64,000 bases of DNA from Methylopila henanensis (GTDB lineage Bacteria > Pseudomonadota > Alphaproteobacteria > Rhizobiales > Methylopilaceae): assembly GCF_042681025.1 (NCBI RefSeq), contig NZ_JBHUER010000010.1:124001-188000 (forward strand). The letters are read 5' to 3'. Of this stretch, positions 20,058 to 29,015 are shown piece by piece. Each line of letters starts with the position of its first letter. The stretch's first letter is position 1. The notes under the pieces were generated by a model. The model saw nothing but the letters and a program-made list of their open reading frames with translations, was not told where the DNA came from and ran no database searches. A program made the translations under genes and the position numbers.

Positions 20058-20254
20058 GCCTTATCGCCCCTGGACTGCGCCGCGGTAGCCCCCGCTCCCC
20101 GGCGCATCGACAGTGGCGATTTTCTAGGCCTCGCCGAGCGTCGCGAAGCCGTAAGCCATTTTCGACGCAACGAAGCGCCGGTGCGTGGAAATTACGGCGG
20201 AGAAGGGGCGGAAAGCAAGCGTGAGCGTGGCGAGGCCTGCTCACGCCCGCGTTA

Positions 20255-21298
20255 TCAGGGCGCTTTGCGCACCGGGCTCGCCGCGGTGATCCGACCCGCC
20301 TTGCGCCATGGGCTGCGGCCGAGGCCGAGCTTTTCGAGCCCGTCCAGCAGCCGCCAGAAGATCGGCGCCTGCCGGCCGCGCAGCAGCGACAGCGACCACG
20401 GATCGAGGCCGACCCAGGGCAGGAACGGGTTGCGGCGGGAATAGGCCCAGATCTCGACGCGGACCGACGGCCGCGCGCTCGCGCCGCGCGCGTGGAAGCC
20501 GCTGGTGTCGGCGGCGACCAGGGTGTTCGCGGGAACGGCGAACTTCTTGGGCTCCGGCAGGCGCATTCGCTTCAGGTCGCCCGGCCGCACGCGGAACGAG
20601 CCCCGCGCGGACAGGCGGTCGAGCGACGACGCCAGCACGCTCATGCGCTTTTCCCAGGCGAGACGGCGCGGCGTCTGCCGCTGCGAGCCCGGCACGTAGA
20701 CGAACGGCCCCGCGTCCTCCTCGACGTCGTGCAAGAACAACCACGCCTTCAGGCTCGGGTGAAAACAGTCGGCGTGCAGCGCGGTCTGCGGATCGGCTTT
20801 GGACGAATCCACCTGCGCGAACACCGTCTGCACATAGATGATCGGCTCCGCGTCGAAGCTCGCGATGTAGCGCATCAGGTTCTGGAACGCGGGCAGCCGC
20901 GCCATGGCGGCGCAGGCCGGCAGCGCTTTCAGCGCATCGGGATCGAGCGCGATCCGGCGGGTGACGGCGTCGCCCTGCTTCATCTCGCGCGCGGGCGCCG
21001 TGAAGCTCTCGAGCTCCGCGACGACGGCGCGAAACAGCTCCGGCGGCAGGAAGTCGCGCTTGAGCACGAAGCCATCGCGGAAGAACGCGGCACGGTCCTC
21101 CTCCGGCACCAGATGCTCGAGCCTGCGCCGACGGGAGTCGGCCATGCGCTGCGCCAGCGCGACGCGCCAGGCGTGCAGCCCGCGCCGGTTCAACCGCTCA
21201 CTGCCGAGGACGCCGTTGTCCGCGAACGACTTGGCGCCGGAGAAGATCTGCGCCGCCCACAACGGCGCCAGCAGCCATCTCAGTCCCTTCGCCGCCAT
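20255..21298 (-). CDS. Phytanoyl-CoA dioxygenase (PhyH) family protein
   Basis: A 347-residue protein of the Fe(II)/2-oxoglutarate-dependent PhyH fold. FFRDGFVLKRDFLPPELF marks the N-terminal part. The iron triad is HADCFH (H-x-D) and the distal His in DTSGFHARG, with the following Arg for 2-oxoglutarate. Substrate unknown; family members hydroxylate lipids or secondary metabolites. It is monocistronic and divergent from the DSF synthase gene across ~515 bp. Confidence 0.75.
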   Translation of the reverse strand: MAAKGLRWLLAPLWAAQIFSGAKSFADNGVLGSERLNRRGLHAWRVALAQRMADSRRRRLEHLVPEEDRAAFFRDGFVLKRDFLPPELFRAVVAELESFTAPAREMKQGDAVTRRIALDPDALKALPACAAMARLPAFQNLMRYIASFDAEPIIYVQTVFAQVDSSKADPQTALHADCFHPSLKAWLFLHDVEEDAGPFVYVPGSQRQTPRRLAWEKRMSVLASSLDRLSARGSFRVRPGDLKRMRLPEPKKFAVPANTLVAADTSGFHARGASARPSVRVEIWAYSRRNPFLPWVGLDPWSLSLLRGRQAPIFWRLLDGLEKLGLGRSPWRKAGRITAASPVRKAP

Positions 21299-21621
21299 AC
21301 GCCGTCTCCTCGTTCACGTCAGCGCGAACAAACCCGGTTCGACGCCGCGGCGCAAGGCGAGCCGCGGCGCCGGTTTCCGGACCGCCCTCATGCGGCGAGG
21401 CGCCGCGCCCGATCGAGCTAAACGGCATGCCGCGCAAAGTATGCAGGACGGGCCCGTCAGGCGTGTGCTTGCACGGATATGTATTTCTACGGCCTCACGC
21501 CGCTTTCCTGCGGCCCGCGCGCGCCGTCCTGAGACGAAAGCTGGCGAAATCGGCGACGGCTGCCGCTGATCGCGCCGCGGCGCGCGGCGCGCGGCTGGAT
21601 GATCTAGCGCCTCGCGGGAAC

Positions 21622-21643
21622 TTGAACGTCTTTTATAGTTCAA
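21622..21643. promoter_or_regulatory. TTGAAC inverted repeat in the AT-richer region upstream of rpfF
   Basis: Perfect half-sites TTGAAC (21622-21627) and GTTCAA (21638-21643) are separated by a 10-nt AT-rich spacer, about 170 bp before the rpfF start. The whole 21,600-21,800 stretch is clearly lower in GC than its surroundings and must contain the rpfF and/or PhyH promoters; no gene is seen between 21299 and 21814. Regulator unknown. Confidence 0.4.
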
Positions 21644-21814
21644 TCCCAGAATGACACACTCGAATATCCTTGCTCCCATCCAGACGGGAAGCACGCCCGG
21701 CGACGTCGACAAAAGATCGTCGCCATCGACCGATCTTGAAGAACCTATCAATTGGTAAATAATGAGTTAATCTCTTTCTTGTCCGGTGGCGCACCCATCA
21801 GTTGTAGGCCTGAG

Positions 21815-22849
21815 ATGGCAATTCCGATCAGTTTGTCCGGTTATCGGCCTTTTTTTGGATTGGAGCGCGCACGCGCCCGATTGCTCGCGGCCAGGGAGGC
21901 GCGCGCTGTCGCGGATCATCGGGGCGCGCCGGCGCGCCTCGGACCCACGGAGCCTTCGGCGTCCTCGCCCTCTCCGGCGACCTATGAGGAGATCGATTTC
22001 AGCTTCGACGACGCGGACGGCGCGTACTGGTGCTGGATGAACCCGAAGGGCGCTCCGAGCTTCACGCCCGGCATGCTCGGGGAACTCGCCTCCTACACCG
22101 CGACGATCCGCGCCCATTGCGCGCGCGCCGAGACCGACGCCGACGTTCCCGCCCCGAAGCAGGCGGTGTTGGCGTCGCGAATCCCCGGCGTCTACAATCT
22201 GGGCGGAGACCTCGAGCGGTTCTCGCGCTGGATCGTGGCGCGGGACAGGGAAGCGCTCACCGAGTACGCCTATTCCTGCATTCATGTCCTCCACGACAAC
22301 GCGATCGGGTTCGGCAACCCCATCCTTACGATCGCGCTGGTGCAGGGGGACGCGCTCGGCGGCGGCTTCGAGACCGCGCTGTCCTGCCATATGATCGTGG
22401 CCGAGCGGGGCGTGAAGTTCGGGTTCCCGGAAATCCTGTTCAACCTGTTTCCCGGCATGGGCGCGTCGAGCCTGCTCACCCGACGCGTGGGCCTCGCCCG
22501 GGCCGAGAACATGATCGCGAGCGGGCGAATCTTCACCGCCGAGGAGCTCTACGAGATGGGGCTCATCCAGGTGCTGGCGGAGCCCGGTGACGGCGTTGAC
22601 GCCACGCGCCGGCTCATTCGCCAGAACCAGAAGCGCCACAACGGGCTGACCGCGATGCTCCGCGCCAGCGCGCGCGTCTCCCCGATGCCGTACGAGGAGC
22701 TGCGCGACGTCACCGACATCTGGGTCGAGGCCGCGCTCAAGCTGCACCCGGCCGATCTCAGAAAGATGCAGCGGCTGGTCACGGCGCAGGACCGGCGGAT
22801 GGCCGCGGCAGGCGCCCAAAGCCCCGCCCCCGAGGCGGAGATCGCCTGA
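21815..22849 (+). CDS. rpfF: DSF (diffusible signal factor) synthase, RpfF-type crotonase
   Basis: A 344-residue crotonase-fold protein. Two catalytic glutamates are visible, Glu186 in GDALGGGFETALSCH and Glu206 in FGFPEILFNLFPGMGA. Their 20-residue spacing equals that of Glu141/Glu161 in Xanthomonas RpfF, which makes cis-2-unsaturated fatty acid signals from acyl-ACP. The C-terminus (YEELRDVTDIWVEAALKL) also fits RpfF rather than ordinary enoyl-CoA hydratases. Compared with the ~290-residue Xanthomonas enzyme it has ~50 extra N-terminal residues; a TTG at 21752 could extend it further. It converges on the RpfC-like kinase gene, 28 bp away. Signal chain length is unknown. Confidence 0.85.
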   Translation: MAIPISLSGYRPFFGLERARARLLAAREARAVADHRGAPARLGPTEPSASSPSPATYEEIDFSFDDADGAYWCWMNPKGAPSFTPGMLGELASYTATIRAHCARAETDADVPAPKQAVLASRIPGVYNLGGDLERFSRWIVARDREALTEYAYSCIHVLHDNAIGFGNPILTIALVQGDALGGGFETALSCHMIVAERGVKFGFPEILFNLFPGMGASSLLTRRVGLARAENMIASGRIFTAEELYEMGLIQVLAEPGDGVDATRRLIRQNQKRHNGLTAMLRASARVSPMPYEELRDVTDIWVEAALKLHPADLRKMQRLVTAQDRRMAAAGAQSPAPEAEIA

Positions 22850-22877
22850 ACGGCCGCGTTTGGCGTCCGGCGGAGCG

Positions 22878-25457
22878 TCAGCGGGGCGTGTCGCCCGTGC
22901 GGCTGGCGCGTTCGTGTTGCAGCGTCTTGCGGACCCGCTCGAACTCGGCCTCCAGGCGCTGCACGTGCTCCGCTCCGGTCGCGGCCAGCGTCTGGGCGTC
23001 CAGGTTGCGGTAGGAGAGACAGAGTTCATACATGCCGCGCGCGCCGATGTTCGCGGCCCCGCTCCGCAGCGCGTGCGCGTGCTCCCGGAAATCGCCCGCC
23101 CGCCGCTGCGCGACGGCGTCGCGCAGCCCGCTCAGGACGGCGGCGGCGTCTCCGATGAACTCGTCGATGAGGTCGGCGACGAACTCGCGGCCGCCCAGTT
23201 CCTCAAGCTCGTCGAGGGCGCTGCGGTCGACCACCGCGCCGCGCGTCGCCCGGTACCTCGGGTGGTTCGCGATGTTCGCGACGATCTCGTCGTCGACCTC
23301 GGCCGCCGCAGCCGGCGTCTCCGATTGACCTTCGGCCGCCTCGGTGGCCGCCCCGCGGCCGCCGCCGGCCAGTTCGTCGATGGTGGCGAGCAGATACGCC
23401 GGCTCGATCGGCTTTGTGAGGCACGCGTCCATCCCGGCGTCGAGGCAGCGCACGCGCGCGTCGGAGGTGGCGTCCGCGGTCAGGGCGACGATCGGAATCC
23501 GTGGCTTCCCGAGGGAGGCGAAGCGATAGAGCTTGGTGCACTCCAGCCCGTCGAGCACGGGCATGTTGACGTCCATCAGCACGAGGTCGAACGAGCGCTC
23601 GGTCAGGGCGTCCAGCGCGAGTTCGCCGTTGTCGGCGATCCGGACCTCATGCCCCGCCCGCTCCAGCACCTTGCGGATGACCTTCTGGTTCGTCCGGTTA
23701 TCTTCGGCGACGAGGATGGACAGGCGCCGGAGGCCAGCGATCGCGGCCGGCGCGGGACGCGCCGCAGGGACGACAGGCGCGCTGGCCGTCGCGACCCTAA
23801 GCATCGCGCGAAGCTGGTCGGGGTCGAGCGACGCCCCGGACGCGGACGCGCAGGCCATGCGAATCTCGAGACTGGGCAAGCCCGCGCCAAGATCCGGATC
23901 GATCAGCGCGATCGCACCGTTGTCGCTCTGAGCGGCGCGCAGGGCTTCGATCAGCGCCTGACCGTCGACTTCGGATCCTTCGGCGTCCACGACGATCGCG
24001 GCAGGGCCGCGCTCTTCGACCGACCGCGCCCGGAGCAGGCGGAGCGCCTCGCGCAACCCGACGGCGGGCTCCGACGGCCATCCGGCGGCGGCGACGGCGG
24101 CGGCGAGAGCCTGCGCGCGGGCGTCGCTGACCGCCATGGCGATGACGGGCGAGCGCGGACGCTCGTCCAGTCCGGCGAGGGGCGCGCCGCGCTCGAGGTC
24201 AAGCTCGAACCAGAACGTGCTCCCGAACCCGACTTCGCTCTCCACATCGATCTCGCCGCCGTTCAGTTCGACGAGCTGCTTGCAGATCGCGAGCCCCAGC
24301 CCCGTGCCGCCATGGGTGTTGATCACCGTCTCGTCGGCTTGGGCGAAGGTCTCGAAGATGCGCTTCCGCGCGGCCTCCGCGATGCCGATGCCGGTATCGC
24401 TCACCTCGAAGCGCAGACGCAGACGCTGCTCGGTCGCGACGACGGCGTCGACCGCGACCACGACGCCGCCGGTTTCCGTGAACTTGACCGCGTTGCCGAC
24501 GAGGTTGACGAGGATGTCCTTGATCTGCCGGGCTTCGCCCTTCAGCCAGTAGGGCGTGCGCGGCGTGACGTGGACGCCGAGCCTGAGGCCTTTGGCGCGC
24601 GCCTGCGCCGTAAGCAGCCCGCGCGCTTCGGCGAGGACGGCGTGCAGATCGAAATCGACGTGGCGGACCGGCATCCGCCCGGCCTCGATCCGGCTGAAGT
24701 TCAGCAGTTCGTCGATCTGCGCAAGAAGCTCCCGCCCGCTGTTCCGGGCGGTCCGCGCCATGTCGCGCTGGTCGTCGTCGAGATCGGTGCTCTCCAGCAG
24801 CTCGGTCATGCCGATGACGGAGTTCAGCGGAGTCCGGAGCTCATGGCTCATGCTCGCCAGGAAGAGGCTTTTCGCCCGGCTCGCCTCCTCGGCGGCGACC
24901 TTGGCCTGCGACAGCTTGCGGATCAGGGTCGACGCATAGGCCGGGAGCACGAGCAGAGCGAGCAGGAGCCCGAGCGACAGACTGTAGTTCTCCCGCCAGT
25001 ATGGCGTGAACGCCACGGCGAGCGCGAAGCCCACGACCGCGATCGCCGCCGAGACGCGCAGCGCGGGTATCCCGAAGCGGAAGCCGTTGCCGAAGACGAT
25101 CCAGAGATACAGCGGATAGAGCACCGCCGTGGTCTGGCCGCCCACATGCATGGAGTAGGACAGAAGGCCGAGGTCGAAGAAGCGCGCGAGCTTCTGGCGC
25201 ATCGCGGCTTTGCGTGGCCGCGCCAGCAGATGGCCGAAGAACAGGACGCCGCCGGCGCCGTAGGTCGCGGCGAGAAGAAACACCTCCCCCGAGGGGTCCG
25301 CGAACGTGAAGTAGCTGACCAGCAGCAGGCCCGCCGCGAGACGGTTCAGCGCCATCTCGTGCTCGCCGTTCGGGCTCTCGCGCAGCCGTAGGCGCACGGC
25401 GGCCGCGAGTTCGGACACCCGCCGGAACCGCGAGCCGGCCGTGGTGAGCGGTCTCAT
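22878..25457 (-). CDS. rpfC: RpfC-like hybrid sensor histidine kinase (TM-HK-REC-HPt)
   Basis: An 859-residue hybrid kinase, likely the DSF receptor. Residues ~38-180 contain about five membrane helices including the RpfC-type YPLYLWIVFGNGFRFG motif. The HisKA H-box SHELRTPLNSVIG gives His205. The HATPase has NAVKFTETGG, DTGIGI and GTGLGLAICKQLVELNGG. A receiver follows (LVAEDNRTNQKV, phospho-Asp in LMDVNMPVLDG), and a C-terminal HPt (HAHALRSGAANIGA). Its ATG overlaps the stop of the upstream GGDEF-EAL gene (ATGA, 25454-25457), so receptor and regulator are co-translated. Adjacency to rpfF supports the DSF assignment. Confidence 0.85.
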   Translation of the reverse strand: MRPLTTAGSRFRRVSELAAAVRLRLRESPNGEHEMALNRLAAGLLLVSYFTFADPSGEVFLLAATYGAGGVLFFGHLLARPRKAAMRQKLARFFDLGLLSYSMHVGGQTTAVLYPLYLWIVFGNGFRFGIPALRVSAAIAVVGFALAVAFTPYWRENYSLSLGLLLALLVLPAYASTLIRKLSQAKVAAEEASRAKSLFLASMSHELRTPLNSVIGMTELLESTDLDDDQRDMARTARNSGRELLAQIDELLNFSRIEAGRMPVRHVDFDLHAVLAEARGLLTAQARAKGLRLGVHVTPRTPYWLKGEARQIKDILVNLVGNAVKFTETGGVVVAVDAVVATEQRLRLRFEVSDTGIGIAEAARKRIFETFAQADETVINTHGGTGLGLAICKQLVELNGGEIDVESEVGFGSTFWFELDLERGAPLAGLDERPRSPVIAMAVSDARAQALAAAVAAAGWPSEPAVGLREALRLLRARSVEERGPAAIVVDAEGSEVDGQALIEALRAAQSDNGAIALIDPDLGAGLPSLEIRMACASASGASLDPDQLRAMLRVATASAPVVPAARPAPAAIAGLRRLSILVAEDNRTNQKVIRKVLERAGHEVRIADNGELALDALTERSFDLVLMDVNMPVLDGLECTKLYRFASLGKPRIPIVALTADATSDARVRCLDAGMDACLTKPIEPAYLLATIDELAGGGRGAATEAAEGQSETPAAAAEVDDEIVANIANHPRYRATRGAVVDRSALDELEELGGREFVADLIDEFIGDAAAVLSGLRDAVAQRRAGDFREHAHALRSGAANIGARGMYELCLSYRNLDAQTLAATGAEHVQRLEAEFERVRKTLQHERASRTGDTPR

Positions 25458-27601
25458 GCCGTCTGCGCGAGCAGCGACTCGCGCCGGACGAGGTCGACGA
25501 AGTCGGGCGCCGGCATCGGCAGGCCGAAGTAGAAGCCCTGCACCTCGTCGCATCCTTCGGCCCTGAGATGCGCCACCTGCGCGGCGTTCTCGACGCCCTC
25601 GGCGATGACGTCGAGGTCGAGGCTGTGGCCGAGGTTGACGATGGCGCGCACGATCGCGGCGTCGTTCGCGTCGGTCTTGAGGTTGTGGATGAATGACTTG
25701 TCGATCTTCAGCCGGTCGACGGGGAAGCTCTTCACATAGGCGAGCGACGAATAGCCGGTGCCGAAATCGTCGATGGAGAAGGTCACGCCGCGGCTCTGAA
25801 GCGCTTTCAGGGTCGCGACCACGCGCTCGGTGTCCTGCAGAAGGATGGTCTCGGTCAGCTCCAGCTCGAGCCGGGCCGGATCGAGGCCGGAGGCGGCCAG
25901 AGCCGCGAGCACGACCTCCTCGACGTTCTGGCGGCGGAACTGGCTGGCCGACAGGTTGACCGCAATGCGCAGCGGCGGCAGCCCGGACTGCGGCCACGAC
26001 GCCGCCTGCGCGCAGGCCTCGTTCAGCACCCATTCGCTGATCGGAGCGATCAGGCCGCACTCCTCGGCGAGCGGAAGAAAATCGCCCGGCGAAACGAGGT
26101 CGCCGTTCTCCCGGCGCCACCGCACCAGCGCCTCGGCGCCGACGATGCTGCCCGACGCCAGCGCCACCTGCGGCTGGTAGTGCAGCACGAACTCGTCGCG
26201 CGCGAGCGCCTTGCGGAGATCGCTTTCGAGCACGGTGACGGCGCGGGCGCTGGTGTCCATGTCGGACGCGAAGGCGCGGTACCCGTCGCGCCCGCTCGCC
26301 TTGGCCCGGTACATGGCGAGGTCGGCGTTCTTCAGCAGCTCGTCGAAATCGAACCCGTGGTCCGGGAACATCGCGATGCCGATGCTGGCGGAGGTGGTGA
26401 TCTCCTCGCCGTCGAGGCGGAACGGCTCGCTCAGCGCCTCCCGGACCCGGCGCGCGAGCTCGGTCGTGTCCTCGATCGAGGTCACGTCGGACTGCAGGAT
26501 CGCGAACTCGTCGCCGCCAAGCCGCGACGCCGTGTCGGTCTCCCGCAGCGTGACGCGGAGGCGTTCGGCCACCGCCTTCAGCAGGCGGTCGCCGATGTGG
26601 TGGCCGAGGACGTCGTTGATGCCCTTGAAGCGGTCGAGATCGAACAGCAGCAGGGCGAACTTGCGGCCGTTGCGGCGCGCATGCGCGATCTCGTGGCGCA
26701 CGCGCTCGTGCAGCAGCGCGCGGTTCGGCAGGTCCGTCAGCGCGTCGTGATGGGCGAGATGCCGGAGATGGCCTTCCGCGCGCTTGCGGTCGCTGATGTC
26801 GAGCGACGTGGTCAGCACCGCCACGATCTCGCCGGCTCCATCCCGCAGCGGCGCCTTGGTCGTCAGGAAATGCCGCCGCTCGCCCGCCCGCGTGAAGATC
26901 TCCTCCTCGAAGCTCGGCAGCGCCGCGCCGCTTTCGAAGATCAGCCGGTCGAGCGCCGCGCTGCGGCCGCCGTGCTCGGAGCCGAACATCTCGACCGCCG
27001 TGCGGCCGAGCAGCGCCTGCGGTTCGACGCCCTTGATGCGCGCCTGGTAGGCGTTGACGAAAATGCAGCGGCCGGATCGGTCGATCGCGCTGATCATCGC
27101 CGGCACGGTGTCGATGACCTGACCGAGCCGTTCGGAGCTGTCGCGCAGCGCCTCCTCGCGCGAACGCTCGCTCGACTGGAGCTTGCGTTCGAGCTGCATG
27201 GCGCGGCTCGCGATCAGCACCTGCTGGCGACGCATCTTCAGCAGGTTGCGCGCGCGCGTCAGGAATTCGTGGTGGTCGACCGGGCTCTGCAGGAAGTCGG
27301 TGGCGCCGGCTTCGAGCGCGCTCAGGCGGAAGCTGCGCTCCTCATAGACCGTGAGCACGACGACCGGCACATCCGCGCAGTTCGGCAGCTCGCGGAAGCG
27401 GCGGGTGAACTCCCCGCCGTCCATATCCGGCATCTTGAAGTCCGTGACGACGAGGTCGGGCGTGTTCTCCGACAGCCAGTCGAGCGCTTCCAGGGGCCCT
27501 GCGAACGTCCGCACCTCCACGTCCGGCTCGATCGACGCGGCGAGCTTCGCGAAGATGTTCCGGTTCGTGACCCGGTCGTCCAGAATGACAACGAGCGCCA
27601 T
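25454..27601 (-). CDS. Response regulator with REC-PAS-GGDEF-EAL domains (c-di-GMP turnover)
   Basis: A 715-residue protein. The receiver (residues ~1-120) has LVVTDFKMPDMDGGEF. A PAS domain follows (~155-280; DTVPAMISAIDRSGRCIFVNAYQ). The GGDEF domain has the intact active site RLGGDEFA and an inhibitory I-site RETD exactly five residues before it. The EAL domain keeps GAEALVRW, LELTETILL, DDFGTGYSSLAYVKSFPVDRLKIDKSF and GVENAAQ. Both cyclase and phosphodiesterase motifs look competent. It replaces the HD-GYP protein RpfG of Xanthomonas as probable output of the adjacent RpfC-like kinase. First gene of the two-gene unit. Confidence 0.88.
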   Translation of the reverse strand: MALVVILDDRVTNRNIFAKLAASIEPDVEVRTFAGPLEALDWLSENTPDLVVTDFKMPDMDGGEFTRRFRELPNCADVPVVVLTVYEERSFRLSALEAGATDFLQSPVDHHEFLTRARNLLKMRRQQVLIASRAMQLERKLQSSERSREEALRDSSERLGQVIDTVPAMISAIDRSGRCIFVNAYQARIKGVEPQALLGRTAVEMFGSEHGGRSAALDRLIFESGAALPSFEEEIFTRAGERRHFLTTKAPLRDGAGEIVAVLTTSLDISDRKRAEGHLRHLAHHDALTDLPNRALLHERVRHEIAHARRNGRKFALLLFDLDRFKGINDVLGHHIGDRLLKAVAERLRVTLRETDTASRLGGDEFAILQSDVTSIEDTTELARRVREALSEPFRLDGEEITTSASIGIAMFPDHGFDFDELLKNADLAMYRAKASGRDGYRAFASDMDTSARAVTVLESDLRKALARDEFVLHYQPQVALASGSIVGAEALVRWRRENGDLVSPGDFLPLAEECGLIAPISEWVLNEACAQAASWPQSGLPPLRIAVNLSASQFRRQNVEEVVLAALAASGLDPARLELELTETILLQDTERVVATLKALQSRGVTFSIDDFGTGYSSLAYVKSFPVDRLKIDKSFIHNLKTDANDAAIVRAIVNLGHSLDLDVIAEGVENAAQVAHLRAEGCDEVQGFYFGLPMPAPDFVDLVRRESLLAQTA

Positions 27602-27761
27602 ATTCCGCCGCTACCGCCTCCGCCGACCGCTGTTCAGGGTTTCAGGCCGCTTAGTGCTGGGCCGGCTGATGGCTTCCGTCTATCAACAGCGGCTTAAGGA
27701 AAAGAGAATCAGATCGCCCGTAGACGGTTAACCTCCCGGCCGATCGCGGCCGAGGACGTCG

Positions 27762-29015
27762 ATGACCTTTCAATCCGCTTCCGAAGTCGGGCTCTCCACG
27801 CCGCCTGTCGTCTGCGTCGTCGGCGGCGGGCCCGCGGGGCTTATGGCGGCGGAGCGGCTCGCGAGCCTCGGATTCCGGCCGACGCTGTTCGAGCGCATGC
27901 CTTCGGTCGCAAGAAAGTTCCTGCTGGCCGGCCGCGGCGGCCTGAACCTCACCCATTCCGAGCCGACCGAGGCCTTCCTCGGCCGCTACGGCGCGGCGCG
28001 CGCCGCGCTCGAACCGGCGCTCGCGCGCTTCTCCGCCGCCGACCTGATCGCCTGGTGCGAAGGCCTCGGCGTCGAGACCTTCGTGGGCTCCAGCGGCCGC
28101 GTGTTTCCACGCTCGTTCAAGGCGTCGCCGCTGCTGCGGGCGTGGCTGCGCCGGCTCGACGGCCTGGGCGTTCAACTCCGGGCGGGCCGGCGCTGGACCG
28201 GATGGACGGACGACGGCGCGCTCGCCTTCGAGGGACCGGACGGCGTCGAGACGGTCCATGCCGACGCGGTCGTGTTCGCGCTCGGCGGCGCGAGCTGGCC
28301 GCGGCTCGGCGGCGACGGCTCCTGGGTCGCTCCCTTCGCGCAGGCCGGCGTTCCCTCCGCCCCGCTCCGGCCGTCGAACTGCGGCTTCCTGGCGCGCTGG
28401 TCGCCCGTCCTCGTCGAGCGCTTCGAGGGCGAGCCGCTGAAGCGCATCGCCCTGAGCTTCGAGGGCGCCACGGTCCGCGGCGAAGCCATCCTGACCTCAG
28501 ACGGAATTGAGGGCGGCGCGGTCTACGCGCTCTCCGCCCGTCTGCGCGACGCGATCGACCGCGACGGCGCGGCGCGGCCCATGCTCGATCTCAGGCCGGA
28601 CCTCGCCGAGGAGGAGCTGGTCCGACGCCTTTCCGCGCCGCGCGGCGGGCGCTCGCTTTCCACCCATCTCCGCAAGGCCGCGGGCCTCGCGCCGATCGCC
28701 GCCGCCCTGCTGCGCGAAGGCCTGCCGTCGCTCCCGTCGGAGCCGCCGGCGCTCGCGCGGAGGATCAAGGCTCTGCCGCTCGAACTCGTCGGGACGAAGG
28801 GCCTCGAGCGCGCCATCTCCACCGCCGGCGGCGTGCCCTTCGGTGAGATCGACGACCGCTTCATGCTGACGCGCCGGCCGGGATGCTTCGTCGCCGGCGA
28901 GATGCTGGACTGGGAGGCCCCGACCGGCGGCTACCTGCTGCAGGCGACCTTCGCCACCGCCGTCGCCGCGGCGGACGGCGCGGCGAGCTGGCTCGCCGGG
29001 CGTTCGGGGACTTAA
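27762..29015 (+). CDS. FAD-dependent flavoprotein, TIGR03862/HI0933 (BaiN-like) family
   Basis: A 417-residue protein with an N-terminal Rossmann motif (VVCVVGGGPAGLMAAERLASLG), the family-specific ARKFLLAGRGGLNLTHSEP, ATGG-like FALGGASWPRLGGDGSW, and a C-terminal FVAGEMLDWEAPTGGYLLQ FAD contact. A predicted NAD(P)H/FAD oxidoreductase of unknown substrate; relatives include bile-acid reductase BaiN. GAGG lies upstream of ATG 27762. Its TAA stop overlaps the stop of gltX tail to tail (TTAA). Confidence 0.85.
   Translation: MTFQSASEVGLSTPPVVCVVGGGPAGLMAAERLASLGFRPTLFERMPSVARKFLLAGRGGLNLTHSEPTEAFLGRYGAARAALEPALARFSAADLIAWCEGLGVETFVGSSGRVFPRSFKASPLLRAWLRRLDGLGVQLRAGRRWTGWTDDGALAFEGPDGVETVHADAVVFALGGASWPRLGGDGSWVAPFAQAGVPSAPLRPSNCGFLARWSPVLVERFEGEPLKRIALSFEGATVRGEAILTSDGIEGGAVYALSARLRDAIDRDGAARPMLDLRPDLAEEELVRRLSAPRGGRSLSTHLRKAAGLAPIAAALLREGLPSLPSEPPALARRIKALPLELVGTKGLERAISTAGGVPFGEIDDRFMLTRRPGCFVAGEMLDWEAPTGGYLLQATFATAVAAADGAASWLAGRSGT

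Noticed and set aside
22860..25391. An 843-codon open frame on the plus strand opposite the hybrid kinase
   Set aside because: It is antisense to a fully recognisable histidine kinase, its product is low-complexity and Arg/Asp/Val-rich with no motif, and such frames are common in DNA of this GC content.
25454..27601. RpfG (HD-GYP) assignment for the regulator next to the RpfC-like kinase
   Set aside because: No HD or GYP motif is present; the output domains are clearly GGDEF and EAL.
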